From NCBI GenBank assembly GCA_003952965.2, contig CM025850.1:17980376-18044375 (forward strand): 64,000 nt of DNA. Direction: 5' to 3'. Below the pieces are notes generated by a model that saw nothing but the letters and a program-made list of their open reading frames with translations, searched no databases and was not told the origin of the DNA. Shown here in pieces: positions 58,501 to 64,000 of this stretch (the stretch's first letter is position 1; every line of letters begins with the position of its first letter). The stretch is from Morella rubra. Lineage: Eukaryota > Streptophyta > Magnoliopsida > Fagales > Myricaceae. The position numbers and the translations under genes are program-made.

Positions 58501-58714
58501 TGCGAACGTCAGCCGGATCGGTCAGAAAAAATAGTGCCAAAAGAATCGAGACAAAAGAGGAGAAAGAAGGTCCGAAGTAAAGGGCTCGCTAGTGCGAGCT
58601 GGTGAAAATATTGACAAGACGTTTGAAGGGACGTTGAAGCTGTCATTACTTCGCTGGCGTAGCCAATCGAATGCTCGGGTCCCTCCCTTGTTCCCTCCTT
58701 CCTCTCCCCATTAC

Positions 58715-58723
58715 TCTATATAT
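58715..58723 (+). promoter_or_regulatory. TATA box of the ALOG gene
   Basis: TCTATATAT lies about 320 bases before the start codon, preceded by a CT-rich block and followed by a CT-rich leader. It implies a 5' UTR of about 290 bases unless a leader intron exists. Confidence 0.55.
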
Positions 58724-59039
58724 CTCCTCGCATGCTTCTTTGTTTCTCATGTATCTAATCCTCGCTTATCCACTCCTGTTTTATATTTCTGGTTTTCTTT
58801 CCAAAATACTTCTAATCCTCAAATTTGAGGCACCTTTTTTGGCTTCCTAAAACTTTTCCTTTTGTCTTCGAACTGGGCTCTTCATAGTCTGGAAAGAAAG
58901 ATAAAACAGGGCTCTTCATGCAGTTATCACAGAGTACGAAGTCCAAAATTTAGCTCGATATTCAGGTTCATCATCACAAAAGCTTCCCCAAATAACATAG
59001 GGAAACTAAAGATTAACTATCTAGTACAACATTTGCAAC

Positions 59040-59693
59040 ATGTCAGCTGCTGTTGCGGCAGCGGCTGCGGCCGCCTCTTCTACATCCTCTCTCAGCCGGT
59101 GCAGCAGCTCTACTAACGGCAGTTCCGGAAGCCAGAGCCGCCACCAAGCATTAAACCCACCAGCCCCGCCAGTACTACTGAGCCGCTACGAGTCCCAGAA
59201 GCGGCGAGACTGGATCACCTTTGGTCAGTACCTCAAAAACCACCGCCCACCCTTAACTCTCTCCCGGTGCAGCGGTGCCCATGTACTTGAATTCCTCCGG
59301 TACCTGGACCAGTTCGGCAAGACCAAGGTCCACACCGACAGTTGCCCGTTCTTTGGCGATCCTCACCCGCCAGCACCCTGCCCTTGCCCACTGAAACAGG
59401 CCTGGGGCAGCCTGGACGCTCTCATTGGCCGCCTCCGGGCAGCATTTGAAGAGAACGGTGGCCAGCCAGAGACGAACCCTTTTGGCGCAGGCGCTGTGAG
59501 GCTGTATCTCAGGGAGGTGAGGGACGCTCAGGGGAAGGCTCGAGGGATAGCTTACGAGAAAAAGAAGCGCAGGAAACCACAACAGCAAAATAGCCCGCAG
59601 GAGGCTTTGGAAGCGATAGAGGCAAGGAATGGTTCTAATTCAATTGGGGGTCCTACGAGTTATGGTGGTTTGGCTAAAGCGGAACTGTCTTAG
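59040..59693 (+). CDS. ALOG-domain protein, LIGHT-DEPENDENT SHORT HYPOCOTYLS (LSH) family
   Basis: This intronless gene encodes 217 residues. Residues 1-46 are an Ala run followed by Ser/Gly-rich sequence. The ALOG domain runs from about 48 ([12 protein letters not shown]) to about 172. It has four helices and a zinc-ribbon insert (about 98-122, with HTDSC, then [12 protein letters not shown]), then [19 protein letters not shown] and [19 protein letters not shown] basic nuclear-localisation stretch (EKKKRRKP) follows at about 174-181. ALOG proteins are plant-specific nuclear DNA-binding regulators of organ boundaries, meristem maturation and light responses. [12 protein letters not shown] points to the core LSH group, but I cannot choose a numbered member. 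Two uncommon residues occur: DWITF where DWNTF is usual, and GAGAVRL where GARAVR is usual. The start is the first ATG of the frame. Confidence 0.93.
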   Translation: MSAAVAAAAAAASSTSSLSRCSSSTNGSSGSQSRHQALNPPAPPVLLSRYESQKRRDWITFGQYLKNHRPPLTLSRCSGAHVLEFLRYLDQFGKTKVHTDSCPFFGDPHPPAPCPCPLKQAWGSLDALIGRLRAAFEENGGQPETNPFGAGAVRLYLREVRDAQGKARGIAYEKKKRRKPQQQNSPQEALEAIEARNGSNSIGGPTSYGGLAKAELS

Positions 59694-59875
59694 GCAGAAA
59701 TGGTTGTGGCTGTGGGTGACTGGTTGTATTTGTGCCTGTGCCGCTGTCCCTGTCTGTCCTGATCTGGTGACGGATGATGCTATTACTGGTTTATAATTAC
59801 ACAGTTCACGATTGTAATCTGGTTTTGCTTTAGGCTATTTGCTAGGAGGGAAGTGTCTTGTTTCCGCACTTATTT

Positions 59876-59945
59876 TGGCAGATTCCTCTCTAATTAAGCT
59901 CTAGATGTATTGGCAGATTCCTTTCTAATTAAGCTCTAGATGTAT
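59876..59945. repeat. 35 bp perfect-spaced direct repeat downstream of the ALOG gene
   Basis: TGGCAGATTCCTCTCTAATT continues to AGATGTAT (59876-59910) and repeats at 59911-59945 with one C to T change. It lies about 185 bases after the stop, likely in or just after the 3' UTR. Confidence 0.9.
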
Positions 59946-60090
59946 TACTTTTTTTTAATGCAATATAGAATTATATTAAGACAAATAGTGCCTATAATGG
60001 CGTAAGGCCAAGAAGTGATCCACCTGGAGAGGTGATTTCCGCAGCAATCTTAGAGATGGATTAGCTCTGAAGCTCAATTAATGTATATTC
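59946..60090 (-). mobile_element. Possible LINE 3'-end fragment
   Basis: A T8 run followed by AATGCAATATAGAATTATAT and then higher-complexity sequence (GCCAAGAAGTGATCCACCTG) looks like a poly(A)-ended LINE tail on the minus strand. No flanking duplication was found. Confidence 0.3.
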
Positions 60091-60099
60091 TGGGATAAG

Positions 60100-61480
60100 C
60101 CAAAAATACAAAATAAATGATATATAGTTGGTCTTTTATTGATATTTGTTTTCTCTTTATATTTTAGCATCTATTGGAGGGAAAATAAGTACCCGTAATT
60201 TGTTTCAACAAAGTTAAATACCTTTTGAAGACCTTCATCGTATGGATATCATTAATACTTAAATGCCAAAATAGTCGTGCGGTTTGATTCTGTACAAAAA
60301 CTTACACCCATGCCATGGAGAATACATGTTCATTTTGAGGCTGCTAATCAAAATTTTGAAGCGAAGAAGAAGAAAAAGATAATTTGAGTAATTTTTTTTT
60401 ATATATATTTTTTTAATAGAAAGATGTGATTGATGAAAAAAAAAAAGTTATTTTATAATTAACTGAAATCTTAGAATGAACAAAATTTTGGACTGCACGC
60501 ATCACAAACAATCTTAAAAAAAACGTATTAACAAAAAAAAAAATTTAAAAAGCGAAAAAGAAAAATTACAGGAAGTCATCTTGAGATGTTTCTGCCCAAG
60601 AGTGTCCCTTATCTCTTAGACATCTTTTGACGACGTCCACACTGATGCTTTACAGGAAAGCATGACCTTATAATACAATTTTTTGCATTTGCTTTGGTAA
60701 CAAAGTAGTGGTGGAGAATATGTTCTGGTTTTGTTGGGAACATTTATGCTTGAACAAATATCCCACTTTAATCATTTCCCCCATGGTGGTGTATTTGCCC
60801 TACAAAAGAGCAAAAAGGATGGTCTATGTTTACACTGGTGTAGGGGAACAGCTGGTTGATTATAAAAAAAAGTTGTTAACACGATTCACATTTGGTACCG
60901 AAAGGCACGATAATTCTGAAATGCGAGGTTCACGAATGATATGTGGGGTCTGGTCCTCTCTTTAAGCAACAGAGGTTAGTGGGATTAGAAATTCTGGATC
61001 AAGTCGTTGCTGATCACAAAATGTGGCAAGATTCTGTATTAAATGGCATGTTTGTTTGAAAATTATTTTAGAGTATAATGAATGCCACGAAATTTATATA
61101 AAAAAAATATCTAAAATCTCAAAAAATCTTACACAAATACTAATATATTTAATACAAACTCCTAACAACTTTTCACACAAAATCTTATATATTTTTTTTT
61201 AAAAAAAATTCTAACAAATCTCTTTTTATACTTTTTCATCAAACTCCAATATTTTTTTTTATAAAAGAATTACATCAAATCATCTCCAGAGGCTGAAGCA
61301 GGTTGGCCTACATCTGGTTTTTCAAATTCATTCTTAATTCCATCAATGATCATATCTTTCTACACATTTTTACAAACTCCAATAAAAATTAAATATGTTT
61401 AAAAAAATTTACTAACTTTTACACAAAAACCTATAACACTCTCATCTACATACATATTTACAATTCTATAAAAAAATTCT
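60100..61480. other. AT-rich intergenic DNA
   Basis: No gene supported. A plus frame at 60708-60965 has no domain. Long A/T homopolymers near 60400 and 61190-61260 suggest old transposon tails. Confidence 0.4.
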
Positions 61481-61481
61481 A

Positions 61482-61862
61482 AGGTTAATTACACTTTGCA
61501 CCCACGTGGTTTGAAGTCTGTCACTTTGCACCCCATTCTTTTAATTTTAAGACATTTTACCCACGTGATTTGGGGGTCTTGACATTTTGCACCATCCCGT
61601 CAATTTATCCGTTATCTCGAACGAAAAAGTCAATTACCTATAGAACACGTGCAGAACACATGGGTGCAAAGTGTAATTAATCCTTTATGAATATCGGGAC
61701 AATATGGACAAGTGAACCACGTGCAAAACACGTGATTGATTTCTCCTTACGAAATAACGAATAAATAGACGACATGGTGCAAATCGAAGGAAGCCCAAAC
61801 CACGTGGGTGAAATGTCTCAAAATTAAAAGAACGGAGTGGAAAGTGTTAGAACCCCCAAACC
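61482..61862. mobile_element. Inverted MITE pair carrying six CACGTG cores
   Basis: GGTTAATTACACTTTGCACC at the left and its counterpart (TGGGTGCAAAGTGTAATTAA, 61661-61680) bound one copy. The stretch 61684-61862 is a second copy whose arms are inverted relative to the first (shared words ATTCTTTTAATTTT, GACATTTTACCCACGTG, TTGCACCAT). CACGTG occurs at 61503, 61562, 61646, 61718, 61729 and 61801. Confidence 0.72.
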
Positions 61863-62169
61863 AAGAAAATGAGCTAAAAAAGGATAAGAGTGTTTCGAGT
61901 TTGAAAAGAGTTGATGATATCTGTCAAGAAAATGAGCTAAAAATAAATAGTTGGCCCCACTCACGCAAACTCTTTGAAAAAATTTCAAAATTATTTTAAA
62001 ATTTCTATTTTGAATAATTTACCTCTATCCAAAATTTCAGTTTTGAAAATTTTGGATTTTGAAAAATTTACTCCTTTTAGAATCCTTTTTGAAATAAAAC
62101 TCAACCAACCAACTAAAAGAGTTAGGCAAGCCATTATATATTTTATTAAAGCCTTACCTTAGAATTCCT

Positions 62170-62690
62170 GCATCTAAATTGTCTAGATTTTATCCAAATC
62201 ATATCACCTTCAATCACTATTGAAACTAACCTTCATGTGTGAAACCTGCCGGAGTTCCCAGTGTTTGAAGAAGAAGGTCGTTCTTGAAGAGTTCATAAGA
62301 AGTACCTCAGAGAGCTAAGGGTTAACCGCAGGAGCAGGTCTAAGTTGAATTACTTAGATTATTATATCAAATCGGGGTAGTCAGAGTCAAGCAATTGGAG
62401 GTTGCAACGTCATGTTTTAAGGTTTTACTTCTTAGTGGATTTCTAGTGGTTGCTACACCGGAGTTATTTTTCTTTTGAAAGGTAATTCAAGGTTTTACAT
62501 CTCGTCAACAAAATTATTGTCTCTTATGTGATTGGTATTTGATTTAATATTTCACTACTTATTTTGTTGATTAATTTAATTATTTATTCAGATCTAGACA
62601 AGACGATTTTAAGACTTGTTCTAAAATTATTATTGATTTTTAAAATAGAGGGATAATACTTTTTCACCCATTCTAGGTGTTAATAGAGTT
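62170..62690 (+). other. LTR-like leader sequence, unassigned
   Basis: A G-rich low-AT block (62240-62460) is followed by pyrimidine- and AT-rich DNA ending in TTTTTCACCCATTCTAGGTG. That ending resembles Copia LTR ends, such as the C-rich stretch at 35934. No primer site or second copy was found. Confidence 0.3.
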
Positions 62691-63169
62691 TAAACAGGAT
62701 TTTTCACAAACCATGCATATGTAATATTAAAGAGGAAAGAAATATATAATCCATAAGAAACGGAGAAAAAATTGAGTGATGAAATTGAAAAAAAATTATA
62801 CCATAAAGAATAGCAGATTAATTAAGCCCTTTTCCTTTTTGTAGTTTTCAAAAACTGAAGATCCAACTTATTGTTTAATACACTTTTGTATAAAATGATG
62901 ATAAAACTCTAAAGACAATTTTGATGTCGGATCTTTAGAAACTTCGTTGTTCTTAGTTGCAGCTTGTAAATCCCTTATAATTAAGTTAGGATATCAATTA
63001 TCAATACATTAGAATTGATCCTTAAGAATTATGAAATCTACAACTTAATCTTGAGAGTTACAATTACCACTTCTTCTTTTTTTTTTTCAATCTGTATACC
63101 ACTTGATTGGATCCTAGTTATTATATGTACATTTTACATTATCTCCATGATGTACACTCTATTTCCTTG

Positions 63170-63240
63170 GGGACTGTACTTCAATTGGTTAGAGCACTAA
63201 CTTGTCAAGACAGAGGTCGTGAATTGTTTGCTTAAGGTCT
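63170..63240 (+). pseudogene. tRNA-Asp(GUC)-like relic, probably organelle-derived
   Basis: GGGACTGTACTTCAATTGGT followed by TAGAGCAC fits the acceptor and D-arm of plastid-type tRNA-Asp. CTTGTCAAG provides the GUC anticodon. The T-arm is degraded: no GGTTCGA box is present at the expected place and the 3' acceptor strand does not pair. It is therefore not functional. Confidence 0.5.
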
Positions 63241-63297
63241 CTATCTTATTGATACAGTGGTGTAGTGTGAATCTTATTCTTGGGTTAATTACAAATT

Positions 63298-63317
63298 CCC
63301 CCCCCCCCCCCCCCCCC
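63298..63317. repeat. C20 homopolymer
   Basis: The run follows GGGTTAATTACAAATT, a MITE-like end word (compare 61482). Length should be treated as uncertain in any assembly. Confidence 0.85.
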
Positions 63318-63439
63318 AAAACTATACCACTAATCCCAAAAATCCCCCTAAACTCTAACTTGTTGCAACTTGCTCTCATAATCTACAAGAATTGTTGTGG
63401 ATCCATTTTGAACCCAGATTTAATATTACTGTTGCTTGT

Positions 63440-64000
63440 TTTCTGTCACACATGAGAAATACGAGAACCCATCTTTCATGACTATACGAAAGTGCTCCCA
63501 TTTGAAGAATACTTCTACTTTTCCAGCCAATCACACCATAGCAAGGGGCTACACGAGGGTAGTCCCACACCGAATCGATTTGCTATGGTAAGCCTTCTTG
63601 CTTGATTGTTTCACTAGTTGGGTAATGGTTACCAAATTAAAATCTTCAGGTTGGTGAGTAGCAGAGGGGGTTCAATTCCCGTTATACGCGATGTGGCGAA
63701 AAAGATTGATTCAACGAGATATGCCTGATGGATTGCATATCTTTCATAAGGAATTGGAGTAAGATGCGACGATTTTTTTCCAAGAAATAGACCAACCATT
63801 GGACTTCTTGGGGAAGGTCTAACATAGCAAAAGGCCACATCTTTTATAAATGTTCAGCCTCTTTTTGACTTGTTCTAGTAAGTATTCTGGGTTTTGACTA
63901 GGGAACATTTATGGGGGATAGAGAGATCCAAACTCGGCGGAATTTTTGAAGCTATTCAATACAAGCATAAAAACTTACCATAGCCCAATAGAATAGAGTT
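63440..64000. other. Higher-complexity sequence of unknown origin
   Basis: This stretch is less AT-rich than its left flank and contains GGTTCAATTCCCG (63668-63680), the pattern of a tRNA T-arm, and a short frame beginning MWRKRLIQRDMP at 63690. An organelle insertion is possible given the tRNA-Asp relic nearby, but I cannot place it in a known plastid or mitochondrial gene. Confidence 0.3.

Overview
The window is nuclear DNA from a flowering plant, most likely a woody eudicot. The evidence is genes split by many introns, AT-rich intergenic DNA, and a dense mix of plant transposon families (L1-type LINE, Copia, Gypsy-type, MULE/FAR1-like, hAT, MITEs). I cannot name the species. Three host genes look intact; most other coding signal is decayed mobile DNA.

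Layout. 1-4840: promoter-like AT-rich DNA, then a broken MuDR-type MULE (+) facing a broken GRF zinc-finger gene (-). 6112-26150 (-): a nine-exon P-class PPR gene, the apparent orthologue of Arabidopsis EMB2279/SOT5 (At1g30610). All exon phases join into a 936-residue protein. Its seventh intron holds a 5.5 kb L1-type LINE in the same orientation with a 15 bp target-site duplication. Two further introns carry 10-19 bp inserts bounded by 17-19 bp duplications that look like extremely 5'-truncated LINE insertions. Other introns carry MITEs. 26640-32520: remnants, including an unrecognised Cys-rich ORF (-), an F-box pseudogene (-), a triple 135 bp tandem repeat, a perfect palindrome and Gypsy-type transposon coding debris (+). 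32525-36000: a Copia element reduced to gag plus 3' LTR, with several polypurine tracts in the Sirevirus style. It abuts a minus-strand LTR with an initiator-Met-tRNA primer site. 39700-42162 (-): a FAR1/MULE transposase-like pseudogene. 42360-45830: MITEs and duplications. 46275-50557 (+): a seven-exon CHUP1/IPGA1-like gene (790 residues) using an apparent GC-AG intron. 50900-58500: LINE tail, tandem duplications, an 827 bp hAT MITE with an 8 bp duplication, and more MITEs. 59040-59693 (+): an intronless ALOG (LSH-family) gene. 59700-64000: MITEs, including an inverted pair rich in CACGTG, an LTR-like stretch and a tRNA-Asp-like relic.

The three host genes have unrelated roles: plastid RNA processing, organelle positioning or cytoskeleton, and organ-boundary development. 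They form no pathway together. I found no convincing undescribed multi-gene system; the most distinctive signals concern mobile DNA and introns.
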